From Takakia lepidozioides (taxonomy: Eukaryota > Streptophyta > Takakiopsida > Takakiales > Takakiaceae): 64,000 bases of DNA. Shown here in pieces: positions 43,371 to 55,100 of the stretch. The notes beneath the pieces were generated by a model. The model worked only from the letters and a program-made list of their open reading frames with translations, was not told where the DNA came from and did no database searches. The position numbers were made by a program, and so were the translations under genes. Numbering within the stretch: the first letter of the stretch is position 1; each line of letters begins with the position of its first letter. The DNA lies in the NCBI GenBank assembly GCA_030704615.1, contig CM060731.1:87090756-87154755 (forward strand), in the 5' to 3' direction.

Positions 43371-44460
43371 ATCCATTTTTGACACGGCAGTTTTGCCGAT
43401 TGCCAGCTCCTTCCATGGAGGTAAATGGAAATGCCACCCCGCATGCGGAGGTCGACCATGGCGGACATGGAAATGCGGTGCCGCATTTCCATTTTGGAGA
43501 TGGACGTTTTTCCAACTGCAGACCCATCGACGGAAATGCGGCTCCGCATTTCATGATGCTAGACGGGAATGCGGCACCGCATTCCATTGTCCAATAAGAA
43601 ATTTTGATGACGTACATGGAAATGCGGCGCCGCATTTCCAGAACGGACATCGTTGTTTGTCCAATTCCAGACCCTTTGACGGAAATGCGGCACCGCATTC
43701 CATCGTGCTGGATGGAAAGGCGGCACCGCATTACATTGTCCAATAAGAACTTTCGATTGCCAAACATGGAAATGCGGCGCCGCATTTCCAAAACAGACAT
43801 CGTTGTTTGTCCAATTCCAGACCCGTGTGGGCATTCCGTCTTGTTGGACGGAAATGCGGCACCGCATTCCATTGTCCAATACGAAATTTTGATGACGGAC
43901 ATGGAAATGCGGTGCCGCATTTCCAGAATGGACATCGTTGTTTGTCCAATTCCAGACCCTTGGACGGAAATGCGGCACCGCATTCCATCGTGCTAGACGG
44001 AAATGTGGCACCGCATTCAATGGTGCTGGTCGGAAATGCGGCACCGCATTCCATTGTCCAATAAGAACTTTCGATTGCCAAACATGGAAATGCGTCGCCG
44101 CATTTCCAAGGCCCACATTTGTCCAATTCCAGACCCGTGTGGGTATTCCGTCTAGCTGGACGGAAATGCGGCACCGCATTCCATTGTCCAATACAAAATT
44201 TTGATGACAGACATGGAAATGCGGTGCCACATTTTCAGAATGGACATCGTTGTTTGTCCAATTCCAGACCCTTCGACGGAAATGCGGCACCGCATTCCAT
44301 TGTCCAATACGAAATTTTGATGACAGACATGGAAATGCGGTGCCACATTTTCAGAATGGACATCGTTGTTTGTCCAATTCCAGACCCTTCGACGGAAATG
44401 CGGCACCGCATTCCATTGTGCTCTCCGGAAATGCGGTGCCGCATTCCATTGTCCATTTCC
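43360..44460. repeat. Palindrome array 2 of element B
   Basis: GGAAATGCGG-type palindromes separated by a recurring unit of about 110-120 bp (…CGTTGTTTGTCCAATTCCAGACCC…CATTCCATTGTCCAATAAGAA…). Each unit has two palindromes. Homologous to 29060-29835 but longer and more regular, so it expanded independently. Confidence 0.93.
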
Positions 44461-44736
44461 GAGCTTCGGCATGTACATGTTTCATTTTACTCATACATGG
44501 ATTTCCTTCACCTCAGGACTCTGATATCGCTGACTCTGGTATATTCATATGGACAGACACATTGTAGAAATGAGACCACAAATTGTAAACAGTGGGCCAA
44601 TTACGACAGTTCTTGAACACAATGAAACACAAGCACACAGAAGTGAGGTACGATGGGTTGTTTTATTGATCGAACACGGTGTCTCACATTTAGCAACTCC
44701 AGACAAATCTAAGCCCTTCCTCCTTCTACATGGGCG
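44461..44736. other. Spacer between array 2 and U1 (element B)
   Basis: No gene seen; similar to 29836-30083. Confidence 0.4.
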
Positions 44737-45439
44737 TCACCAAGTCGACGGAACTTCGATAGCCCTCAAAACAAGCTCATTACTGATGCAGCACCTCGAG
44801 GTAAACTGCAATGCGGTCGTTCTGGTGCCCTTGGTGGAGCTGACGACAATGTCATGCCCATTAATCATACCACCATCATACATTGACAAGGTCACTGTGG
44901 GCCTCATGTGCCCGTGCGATTCGTCTTCGCAACTCAGCCGAATGTCTCCATACACTGGAAGAGCGGAGTGAACTCCACGAATATAGTTTTCCCCGGTGCC
45001 GTCCTCCCTGGTCCACTGGCAGCAGTTCCAGCGCCAAAGCGAGGCCGTGCGTGATCTATCCGGCATCCCATTCCACCTTGGTATATCGAGGTCAACAATT
45101 TTCAGGACCCACGGACCGCATTGACCCTCGCCCTCACCTCGCTCAAAGCGGTAATAGCCCTCCAAATACTCCATTGCGCGCAAAGACTCCCGCTTGATTC
45201 CAGAAGCGTCTGTGAAAATAGAGAGCCAGACAATGATGTCTCCTGATTCTGGTTTGAACATAACATAATCGTGGCCATGATAAGGGCAGTCAGCAGGATT
45301 TTGGCGGCACGGCATCCTTGAAAAAGAGTAGCGGAGTACGCTCAATGACAACAGCTCCCGGATGGAGGAGGCAGCAGCACGGTGGCTGGAAGAAGTTCAA
45401 GCAAACGCTGCAATTCCTCACAAACACTCCAGGGCACAT
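44737..45439 (-). CDS. U1, unknown element-encoded protein, copy B
   Basis: The main frame (45351-44737) is open for 204 residues. The likely original ATG at 45439 (MCPGVFV) is separated by a 1-nt difference near 45370. Blocks: VLRYSFSRMPCRQNPADCPYHGHDY, SGDIIVWLSIFTDASG, YYRFERGEGEGQCGPWVLKIVDLDIP, SLWRWNCCQW, LPVYGDIRLSCEDE, TVTLSMYDGGMINGHDIVV, ELVLRAIEVPST. It is related to U2, which is transcribed divergently. I do not recognise the family; possible roles as a DNA-binding or accessory transposition protein are speculation. Confidence 0.6.
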
Positions 45440-45717
45440 TTAAATTTCCCCCCTACAGGAACCTGCACGGATGAAGATTGGCTGCTCTATGAATGTAGCC
45501 GTTTCAATTTCCTTCCCTGCCATGCAAACTATGGGCAGTAAGTGCCAGGTGGGCCTATAGCCACTCGAGCCGACGAAGTCCATCCCCCCTTCGATGTAAA
45601 TGCGGCGCCAAATTTCCATCCGGGAGATGGACTTCGGTGGTAGATTTCAAACTATACCCCGTGGATGAGAAAGAGGTATCGGTTCATCCACCGCTAGTGT
45701 GATGAACACGTTACACG
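45440..45717. promoter_or_regulatory. Divergent intergenic region between U1 and U2 (element B)
   Basis: Counterpart of 30779-31186, with one AATGCGGCGCCAAATTTCC palindrome derivative near 45599. Candidate shared promoter. Confidence 0.4.
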
Positions 45718-46158
45718 ATGATTGGTGGGTACGTGGGACCAAGATGCTCCATTATTGGAGCCCGCACTGCTCTTCCCCTTCTCATCATTTCAAAAAATCT
45801 AAGGGCTTCGTTGCTGTCCGCAAGGTCATTGGGCATCAAAGACGTCCTCAGGTCCTCCTTTGCAAGGATGTCGTGCTTCCGGAACCGGGACGACTGCCCT
45901 TATGGAGGCTTCGATTATGCAATGTATTCGGCCACATCGGGAGACATCGTTATCTGGTACACAGTTTACACAGAAGATACTGGTTCGAATGTGGAAACAT
46001 TGTCCGCTTTTGAGTATATCCCAGGCCACTACGCCTTCAAGCGGGGTGACGATCTTGGTCTGAGGAGTCCGTGGCTCCTGCGCATCCTTGATTTCGATTT
46101 TCCCAGCTACGATGGGCACCCATGCAGAAGAATGCGCACTGCTATGCTGTTGCGGTGA
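45718..46158 (+). pseudogene. U2, copy B, 3' truncated
   Basis: Starts MIGGYVGPRCSI and contains SSFARMSCFRNRDDCPYGGFDY, SGDIVIWYTVYTEDTG, HYAFKRGDDLGLRSPWLL. It matches U2 of element C up to RTAMLLRW and then diverges completely at about 46157 (GCGGTGAGCTC). The last third of the protein and the element's right end are missing. Confidence 0.65.
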
Positions 46159-46399
46159 GCTCAAATCTGCCATATATTCATATTCCTCTTTTTGTGCAGG
46201 CATTGCAGACATGGTGCATGGTGGCCCCCTTTGTTTTGTCCACGGTAATAGGCCCTCTTCATGCAATCCTCACCTATAGGACCTGCTTCTCCAGCAGATT
46301 TGTGCCGCTCACGCTTCCCTGGAGTGTGAGCTCAGCTCCCAGGCTCACGGGGCTGGGCTCACGCCGTAGCTACGCTGCTCCAGCCATAACCCAATTGGT
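46159..46399. other. Junction sequence between element B and LINE remnant
   Basis: Nothing recognisable. It begins with a splice-donor-like GTGAGC and includes TTTGTGCAG at about 46191-46199, but no supported exon follows. Confidence 0.3.
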
Positions 46400-46829
46400 G
46401 ACCTGAGGGAGATTGATAACCTTTTCACGGATGAGGTCTCATAATTCTACCCGTTCTGAGGAAGAATTCGGAGCATAGATATTCAGAAACACCGTGAGAC
46501 CAAAGCTGGACTCAAGAATAGTGAATGCGCATTGAACACGGCCCTGCACCCAAATCTGAACTTCATGGATGGACGGAGCCAGGGCATGTGAAGCTAGAAT
46601 CGCCGTACCTCCTCGAGAAGAAGTGACAGCTGGATTCCACCAGCATTGGTTTGGAGGCCAGAAGGAGCTGCCAATAGAGTTGATTTTGAGGATGTCCAGT
46701 TTGGTTTTTTGAAGGAAGATGATGACCGGGGAGAAAGTTCAAGGGAGGAGGCCCAATGCTTCTGCGTTTTGGTACTGAGGCATCAGAGCCTATACCCCGC
46801 ACATTCCAGGAGTGAAGCGACCAAGTCAT
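46400..46829 (-). pseudogene. LINE endonuclease fragment (AP-endonuclease type)
   Basis: Minus-strand translation gives SLHSWNVRGIGSD, then after a frameshift VIIFLQKTKLDILKI, FWPPNQCWWNPAVTSSRGGTAIL, WVQGRVQCAFTIL and VFLNIYAPNSSSERVEL followed by a stop. This is the N-terminal part of the apurinic-endonuclease-like domain that opens ORF2 of L1-type LINEs (WNVRG, LQKTK in place of LQETK, SRGG, NIYAPN). The rest of ORF2 is absent. Confidence 0.8.
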
Positions 46830-47600
46830 GTAGGAAACAATGAGCAGCCCATGTTAAGTCCATGATTTGATGGCTGAAAGGTAGATCTGCACCAATGTTG
46901 CATATAGAAAGAAAGCCACAAGGAGAAGAAGCTTGGATGAGGTGGCCTGATCCATGTAACAGATGGAGACTGAACCAATTCATAATCAAGATCAACATTG
47001 ATCCAGGATTTCCAGATTTCCTCTAGAAATCAAGTGTGACAAAGTTTGCCATCCCATGGACACATTGACACAGGGTTTGCTGCATGGTGTTGGGTGATGA
47101 CAGTCAGTTAGGCTTAGGACTACTTCATTGTCAGGCTATAATTATCAGCAGGTTGGAATCCAAATACCATTTCAGAAAAGGAAGTAAGGAAGAGATGGGG
47201 AACCAGGAGCAGAAGAGATACCTGGATATGCAAATCAGTGTTGAGGTTTGAAAGGCAACCCCACCTTTCAAAGTGCAAGGGATATTTAATGTGACTTGAG
47301 TATGCCTGATCATACTCACACGTTGATGTCTGTTGTCTACTCTCCTGGGTGGCCATTTGCCTCATCAAGTTCAGGTGTGATAATTCAAGAACTATTCATT
47401 CATTTTAAGTGTAGTACCTGATGCATGATCATCATAGGGAGGCTTCGGAGTTCTCTTCTGCTTCCAACAATTCTTGATATTTAATGCTTACTCTCAGAGT
47501 TGTTTGTGAAGTCATTGCATTTTTCAGCGCATCCCTAAAATAAGGCACGTGCTCATTTGCAATATCGCCATGTGTTCAGATGATGGTCAACATAACCGTG
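46830..47600. other. Unannotated stretch
   Basis: I see no gene, repeat array or element end here. Probably degraded TE or intergenic DNA. Confidence 0.4.
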
Positions 47601-47694
47601 TAATTGGATTCGTCCACGTGTCCATATGAATATGGACACGTGTCCGTCCATTGCTAAGTATGATCGACGGAGTTGCTGCGTCCACGTCGCATAC

Positions 47695-47820
47695 AGTGGA
47701 AGTGGTTGGAATCACTATGTTCTGAAGTGGTTAGTTTACCACTATGACACGTCAGACGTGGTTTGGTTTACCACTGTGACACGTCATAAGTGGTTAGTTT
47801 ACCACTGTGACACGTAAGCG
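47695..47820. repeat. Short tandem repeat with TTTACCACTGTGACACGT units
   Basis: About three to four imperfect 30-35 bp units (GTGGTTAGTTTACCACT.TGACACGTCA). Each carries an ACGT core within TGACACGTCA-like sequence. Further isolated GTGGTT/ACCACT motifs occur to 47990. Confidence 0.7.
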
Positions 47821-48054
47821 AACAGCTGGACTCGGAGGCAAGTGATCATAACCACTGTCTTTAACCACTTCGGACACGTCATGTCTTTTACCACTGCTGA
47901 GTCAAGACCCACTGGTTCTTCATCACTCTGGGGCCAGAGTGGTTGGGTGTCTTTTCCCACTCAAAATGAGTGGTTACGAGAGTGGTTATTCCGTGTTTTC
48001 CTTCTAGTGTAACGGGGTGAGTACATTGACTGAGAAGGTGGGGCCATGTGTCGC

Positions 48055-48835
48055 TTACTTGGTGTGTATGTGAGCATAACGGGCAGTTGGGGGATGGGAA
48101 TAGGCGTGGCCAGAAGATATGTTAATGCTGGTGACCCATGTATTGAACGTAGCGGAATTTGAGAGTTTGTCGGATCTGTGCGTCAGAAGCAGCCTTGGTG
48201 TGCCAGAAGTAGTTAGAATGCTTATGGTGAAGTACGGTAGAGTGGGTCCATTTCTGGATATGGACCTTGGTGTGGCTGACAGATGTTGAGGCTTGTTTGT
48301 TAGATTCACGGGTGAGAGTGGATTGCAGGTTCCGTATTGGTTTGGTTATTGGGGGTTCAGGTATAGGATCTATAAGCCAAAATGGATGAGTATGGGCAAT
48401 GTCCATCGTCCGTGGGGTCCAGTGGGGGTTTGGCAGCCCCGTCCTGGGCGAGTAGGTCGGCCCTATCATTGCCGCTAATACCAGTATGGGATTGGACTTT
48501 GATAAAGTGGATGGTGTGATAGTGGAAACGGCGAGGTTGACAATAGCAGTAATGAGGTTACGATCCGGGTGGTGGAGGTGGCAAGATGGGCTGGAGAGGT
48601 GGTTACGAATCAGGAATAGTGAGGTGAGGCTATCTGTAAAAATATAGTGGGGGGGGGGGGGGGGGGATGAGGAAAGCTGAGAGAGAGCTTCGAAAATAGC
48701 CATGAGCTCAGCACGTAAAATGTTGGCAAGGCCTGGGAGCCCAAGAGCCACGCCCTGATTAATACCAGCATGGTAGACGCCATAGCTGGCATCGGAGCCG
48801 GATAGGGAGCCGTCCGTGTAATGAGAGTGATAGGG
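48055..48835 (-). pseudogene. LINE RNase H domain fragment
   Basis: Minus-strand frame with HYTDGSLSGSDASYGVYHAG, ILRAELMAIFEALSQL, YIFTDSLTSLFLIRNHL and a C-terminal tail with tryptophan-histidine motifs. The D, E, D spacing is that of an RNase H domain as carried by plant-type LINEs. A G18 run (48649-48666) encodes a proline stretch. Element D is inserted just upstream, so the matching reverse transcriptase should lie right of 61833, but I could not recognise it there. Confidence 0.75.
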
Positions 48836-48917
48836 AGAGAATTTGAGCGGTTTGCTTGATGGGATACCGGTGGATCAGTGAGCGGTACGGGAGGGGGAGG
48901 GAGAGGGCGCGGCAGCG

Positions 48918-48925
48918 CCCTGACC
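48918..48925. repeat. Target-site duplication of element D, left copy (CCCTGACC)
   Basis: Eight bases identical to 61826-61833. A ninth base would mismatch. Confidence 0.85.
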
Positions 48926-49146
48926 GGGGGCTGCTATTTCATGAGCGGCATGAGCATGAGCGGAAAAAAAAAAAGCATGAGCAGACCATTGTGAGTCCAC
49001 GGAAATAGGGTTAGGAGGCACGGAAATAGGGTCATGTGAAGTTGGAATGTGGCACCAGTGGACTTGAAATGCAACATTTTATTGCAAATTTTGTGGCAAG
49101 CCACGTCTATACAAGTGTGTTCTAACTGTCATAGCCGGAATGGGCA
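48926..49146. repeat. Left terminus of element D with GCATGAGC repeats
   Basis: The terminal motif is followed by GGCATGAGCATGAGCGG, an A11 run and GCATGAGCAG. Two copies of ACGGAAATAGGGT (49000-49034) follow, and then the 3' flank of the methyltransferase gene. Confidence 0.75.
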
Positions 49147-52100
49147 CTACTCTCCTACACCCTCCGAGGAACTTGCCCCACCTTCTTCCTCATCCCCCTC
49201 ATCCCCCTCATCCTCCGAGCTCTGTGATGCATCAGTTCCACTATGCCTCTCAAAAATCCCGTCCTCTCCTTGGGGGACTGTCCACCTCACCTCCTGGGAA
49301 TCTTTTGCGTCTTCTCCCCCACTTTCCTCAGCAGAATCCAACACAAATCTACGAGCTCGACGGGCTCTAATAGCTGCTGCCTCCTCCCTCATCTTCATTT
49401 TCTTGAGGCTTGCCTCGTCTAAAATCTGCTGTACACGACTACGTTCGGAACACCTCCTAATGGACACCGAAGCAAGCCGGGCAGCATAAGTAGGAAGGAT
49501 GTACTCCCTTTCTGGACTAGGCATGAAATCCCCCCTGGCAAAAAAAAGGCACGTTCCTCCTGCCCATGAACTCCGGTGTAGACGTCCCTCCGGCAGTACT
49601 TGGCATCCTACAGTAAGAACAAATCCACTTGAAGAATGTCAATACCAGCACAACCAGAAAGGGTTTTCAATGAAATAAGAGAGCGGAGGGAGGTGCCTCA
49701 CAAAATCTGGAGGCAACTTACAATGCCACCACTCACTCGTAAACCGGGGGCTCCTCGGCCTCGATCCCAACTTCCTCCCCCTGCTCCTTCTCGGATTTTT
49801 CCTCATCCTCCGAGGATGCCTCTTCCTCTTCGGCAGACGTTCAGCCGCTGCAAGTTCCGAGTTGTGGAGGGCAGTATCTGGCTCGAAGGCGAACACATGC
49901 CTGTCGGACAACGTCCCTGCCCACATTGAAGCACCTGAGGAACAAAGCGGGCGGTTAATAGCTTGCGGCATGCAATTGCAATGGGGCCAGGGGACAAACT
50001 GAGCACGTGAAGGCTTACCCGTGCCGCATGTGAGGTCCAGAATCCGCCCTTGGACATCCGAGCACGTCTCCATGAGGGTTTGGATGAAAGCAGGGCTCCG
50101 GGTCCGGCTGTACCGCCACGGTTTGCCTGTCTTTGTGTCCTTCGGCATACTAGAGTGGGGCACATAGTTGTAGAGGACATCGTAGGTTACAGGGTCCACA
50201 GCGGCATCAACAAGACGACCGTCGTTGCGGAATTTGAACGTAGACCCTCTCTTCACAAAGCAATATGCCTCAAACACCAATGTCTGCACATCCAACAAAG
50301 AAGGGATCAATTCCAGGGTCTACTTAACATACACCACAATATGAAGTGAATGCAATAGATTGATAACTTACACTTTGGCCCTCTGTTCGCAACCCCTGCG
50401 TACTGATGCAGAACCATTTTCTGAGGAGGACCGGGGTGACACTTTTCGGTGTCCACCTTGCCACCGCATTCTCTGTGGTCTTCCCTCTCGTGGCAAGGAC
50501 AACCACACATCCACCATCATCCAGAAGCATCCCCGCCAGCCCAAACCCGGCTTTCCAGTAGTCCTCAGTAAACCTGTTCCAGGTGGGCACACCATCCAGG
50601 CCCTCCAGCAGCTCCCCATCTGGAATGTCGAGGAGAATCATGTCGCAAGCTCTCTCCACCTCAACCCCCCCCGAGTGCTCTTGCAATTCGTGCTCACAGC
50701 CGTGAAGAATTCCATCATGGCTTCAAAACCAGGGGTGTCTTTAGGCTCTGTACCGGCAGCCCTCTTCTTGGCTTTCCCCTTCTGCTCCGCCAGAGACTTG
50801 TTGTGTGCCACCTTCTTCGCCCTGGCAGCGAGAGCGTCAAGGAAGCTCTCATTGACGCATTGGATGATGGTTGGAGGTTCTAGCTTTGGCCTGTGCGTAA
50901 ACGTCACCGCCGAATACCGCCGTGTAGGCTCGCCCTCAAATGCCAACTTCTTGGCAGAGCCAGTCCCACTCCGAACTGACTTGGGAACCCGGCGACCGGT
51001 GACTGGGTAGGAGCAACAGCAGTCGCAGGACCTTGAACAAAATCGGCGTCGGAGTCACTCTCTTGGGTCCCCTCCTGCGCCTCCTCCGATGCCCCGATGG
51101 TTTTCTTCTTTTTGGGTGTTACTGAAGTCACCTGTTTCCTTGTCCTTTTCCTTTGACCTTTACTCTTCTCATGCAATTTCTCCTGAATTCCTGCCTGAGC
51201 AAGCTCTGCCGCTTTCCTGGAGTTCGCAAGCGCTTTTGCCTCTTTTGCACCCAACGGAGGCAGCGGAGCCCGGTTTCGTCGGAATTCAGCATCCAGCTTC
51301 AATTGAAACTCGGATGGGTCGAGTGAGCCGGGCGGAAGGTCCACATACCAAGGGCAATCACGCAAATGTTCCAGATGCCACTCCTTCACAATATCGTCAG
51401 TGTACATGGAGTCAGCCCCAGGGTTCCTCCATGCCAGGAAGAATGGTGGCTCGAAAGACAGATGACCTTTCTCCAAAAGCGAGAACTTACAGTACCTGCA
51501 TTCATGAAAAACACAATGAGGTCCGAAAATGGCTAAGTCTCTGAACGGCAATAGGGCCTACAACTGGAATATGGCGCCGAATTTCCACTTCAGGGCCACC
51601 CAGTCTAGGGACTTAGCCCGAAAATGGCTAAGTCCCTCGACGGCAATAGGGCCTAGAACTGGAAAACGGCGCCGAATTTCCAGTTCCGGGCCAGCCAGTC
51701 TAGGGACTTAGCCCGAAAATGGCTAAGTCCCTGGACGGCAATAGGGCCTAGAACTGGAAAACGGCGCCGAATTTCCAGTTCCGGGCCAGCCACACTAGGG
51801 ACTTAGGCCGAAAATGGCTAACTCCCTGAACGGCAATAGGGCCTAAAACTGGAATATGGCGCCGAATTTCCACTTCAGGGCCAGCCAGTCTAGGGACTTG
51901 GGCCGAAAATGGGTAAGTCCCTGAACGGCAATAGGGCCTGGAACTGGAAAATGGCGCCGAATTTCCAGTTCCGGGCCAGCCAGTCTAGGGACTTAGCCAT
52001 TTTCGGAGCCCTGACTGGAAATTCGGCGCCATTTTCCCTAACACCACTTGAGGCCTCTAACATCCTGCAATGCCAGGACTTGAAAGAAAGGCAGCGCGTA

Positions 52101-55100
52101 TGTACCTGTACAGAAGGCGCATTGCTGATTTGTCCGCGTTCGGCTGGTCGGTGAACTCGTGGCTCCGGCGAGCATCTGCTATCTCCCGAAAGAATAGGTT
52201 GGTTTTGTAGAGCAGAAAGTACCTCGTCACATAGTCACGTAGGCTCTCTGCTGCAGGAGATATCTCCATCTTGAACTGATGTGCTTGTGTGTCCAGCTGC
52301 TCTTGCGCATTCGTCGTCACCTGTGGAGATTGTCCATCAGATCGCTTTCCTCAAAAAATACAATGAATCCACCCCCTACTAGAGTACAAGCCCCAAACGA
52401 AGCGTGGGGAAGTACCTGAAACCACCATGTCATGCGGTTCATCCACATGTCGAATGTGGGGTCAGAGAGTTTGTCCGGTTTGGGGAAGCTCCACATGTCC
52501 CTGGTACTTTGGGAACCATTCCAGATTGGAGCCACCGGGTCTGTCCAACCACCCAGCATATTCGTAAGCGCCAAACACCACAAAAAGGAGTTGTTGCCAC
52601 CACAATTTGGTTAAGAATGTATCACCTTTTCTGTTGCATCCACACAGGATGTGGCTAGACGATGGAGCTTCTCCAATGTCATCGTGGGCTTCAGAGCGCG
52701 AGAGTAGTGCTTCCCCACCTCCACCAGAAAGTCGGCACCAAGGGCGGGATCAGCTATGGCCACGTACTTTACCATCCGCGACTTGTACTTTATGCGGGCC
52801 CTCACCTCCGCAGCTTTGACATACGATTCGAGTTCCGGGAGGGTTGGATTCTTCTCCTCTGACTCCATGTAGAACCTCCGCGCATGTGCCAAATCCTGCT
52901 GTATTTTCGTCTGTCGAAAAGGCGCACATAAGATTAGAGATCCTGCTCAACACAATTTCTTCTATTGGGGGAGGAGAGACAAATTAGCTCAACAAAACTG
53001 TGAGGAGCTTTACCCGAAATATGTAGTCCACCATGGCGTCGACGCTCAGCCTATACCAGGTTCTGTCTGCCTTTGCCTCCGACTTGCGCAGGAGGTCGGC
53101 ACTGAGGGAATTGGCAAACTCTTGCACCCCCTGCTTCCCGACATCCTTCACTCGGAAGAGCATATGGGACAAGTTCGTGGCAATGAAGGCATTCTCAGTC
53201 ACCCTGCAGTGCCACATTTCCATCAAACAATACTGAAATGGGAATTTTCATCATATATGAGGATTCGCAATGAAATGACTTCCAAATTCAAAGTCCAAAA
53301 GCGAGAGGGGTTGTAGCTTACGAGTTGATGTCGGCCATTGCAGCTTTGAGAAGACTGCGATCTTTGGGCCCCGCAACCTTCAGCACAACACAATCGACGG
53401 CGAAATGCCAATCGAGATCGTTGGGGTGGGCTTGGGCAATGTGCTCCATCCATGCCAGGAGGCGATGATTGCCGTCCCACACGTAGAACATCTTACCGGA
53501 CATGTGCTGGAAAAGAGGATCACTAGCAATCGATCTCTCGAACTCCTCATTTCGCGTTTGCCAATGGGGACCCCATTTGTCCACCTCATCGGAAGTGTGG
53601 GCACGGGAAGCTCCGTGGTCGTTCTCAATGGAAACGTAAAAGGCGGCAGACCCCATTCGATATCCATCCCGGAAAGAGAATTTCAGCTTGTCGATATCGC
53701 CTGGCAGGGCAGGTCTCACCACCTGCAATGACACCAAGCGGCAAAGGGGAATTCGAAGCTTGGCCGGGTACACCATGCCCCCCAGCACCCTGCCAATGTT
53801 GCTGTGGGTTGCCTCCAACATCTTGGCAGCGGCCAACTTCATATCCGCCTCAGACATGACGTCTGCTGCAGAGGGGTTTTCCGGCAGCCCACCAGGACCG
53901 CCAAATCCAGCCTGTATGCTCCGGGTTTGGGGCCTGGGGATGTCCGGGAGGATGTCATCCTGGTCAGAAACCTCCATGTCGTCCTCCTCAACAGGGTCAG
54001 CCACCTGCGAAACAACCTCCAGCACTCTTGTCGTCTCTACTGCCCTCTCCCTGGCTTCACCTCGAACTTGCACAATCCGTGCTCTTTCAGGTGTTCTTTC
54101 CTCTCCTCCACTCTCCACCGTATGGGTAATTGCGGGGGCTGCTCTTGCCCGCGATGGTCTAACCGGTGTGCTACTGCCTCTCTGTGGTGTCTTGTAGGGA
54201 TCCACCGTCTCTGTGGGTCCCTCGCTTACATTGGCATCTGTCATTTGGGCACCCCTGGCCTCTTCAGCTGCCTTTTGTCTTTCCTCCTGGCTAGCATTCT
54301 GTCTCGTTTGTTCTTTTGCCCTCTCTTTTGCCCTCTCACGGGCTTTCTGTTTCTTACTAGGGCTAGCAGCAGGGGAGCCCTCCAGGACGACCACCTTTGA
54401 TTGAGGCGAACTGAAACCCTCGCGCGCACTGCTCACTCCCCCCTCCGCAGCCCGTGACTGCTCTCTCGCCGGGGATTGCATGTGCTTAGCTTTCTTCTTT
54501 TTCTTTGCGTGGGCGGGCCCTACTGCATGTGCATGAACAACCTCCATTGCCGGATCTGCTGTCCTCATGTCCTCACGCCCTTCACCTGCCATGCCGCCTG
54601 CACCAACCTCCCCAATGCCTACTCTGTCGTAATCTCGTTGCAAGTCCTCCCGTCCACCAACAAAAGGTTTAAGTTTGCCCTCTCGCCCCAAGTTGGGCGA
54701 TTCAAACATGCGATGAGTTGGAGCTGTCGATGATACCACCAGCGTGCCGGGCTCGTCGTCACTCTGTCATTGACAAAAATCGTGAAAACCAACATCGGTG
54801 CAAAAAGCAGCATCGCAACGAGCAGCGCAACCACCATAGCAACAATCATGTAGCAAAAATGAAAACATAACAAGTTTAGGAAGTATGGAGAGCCATGCAA
54901 CAACAATGAAAACAAATGCAACCATTGCCTAAGAATGACATGCACAAGCAGCCTTCTCCAGAGCTGCCGGATTTGCACACGCATTGCAAACAATCTAAGG
55001 TTCACTCAACTATCTAAAGTTCACTCATACAGCAAAGCCAGGATGAAGATGCAAAAACAAAGCGAAAGCAAAAAATAAATCGAACAAACCGAAAGCAGAA

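Larger units (their letters stand above)
5613..46157 (-). mobile_element. Element B: giant Mutator-like transposon, split by retroelement R, right end missing
   Basis: Starts with GAGGTTTACTATTTCATGAG, the same end as element C, preceded by gypsy pol sequence. Internal order matches C: transposase (minus), palindrome array, ParB-like/methyltransferase gene (plus), second array, U1 (minus), U2 (plus). Retroelement R (15274-41766) interrupts the methyltransferase gene. The B pieces 5613-15273 and 41767-46157 together make about 14 kb, close to C's 14562 bp. Similarity to C stops at about 46157 inside U2, so the right terminus was lost. The strand given is that of the transposase. Confidence 0.85.

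Noticed and set aside
46159-46290. A host exon after the U2 break (GTGAGC...GTGCAG)
   Set aside because: The putative exon has no conserved frame and runs into LINE sequence; chance splice-like motifs are more likely.
47695-47820. ABRE/bZIP-type promoter of a nearby gene
   Set aside because: ACGT cores are present, but no gene lies nearby and the units are a simple tandem repeat.
48649-48666. G18 run as a G-quadruplex regulatory element
   Set aside because: It is a homopolymer within a decayed LINE RNase H frame; slippage is the simpler explanation.
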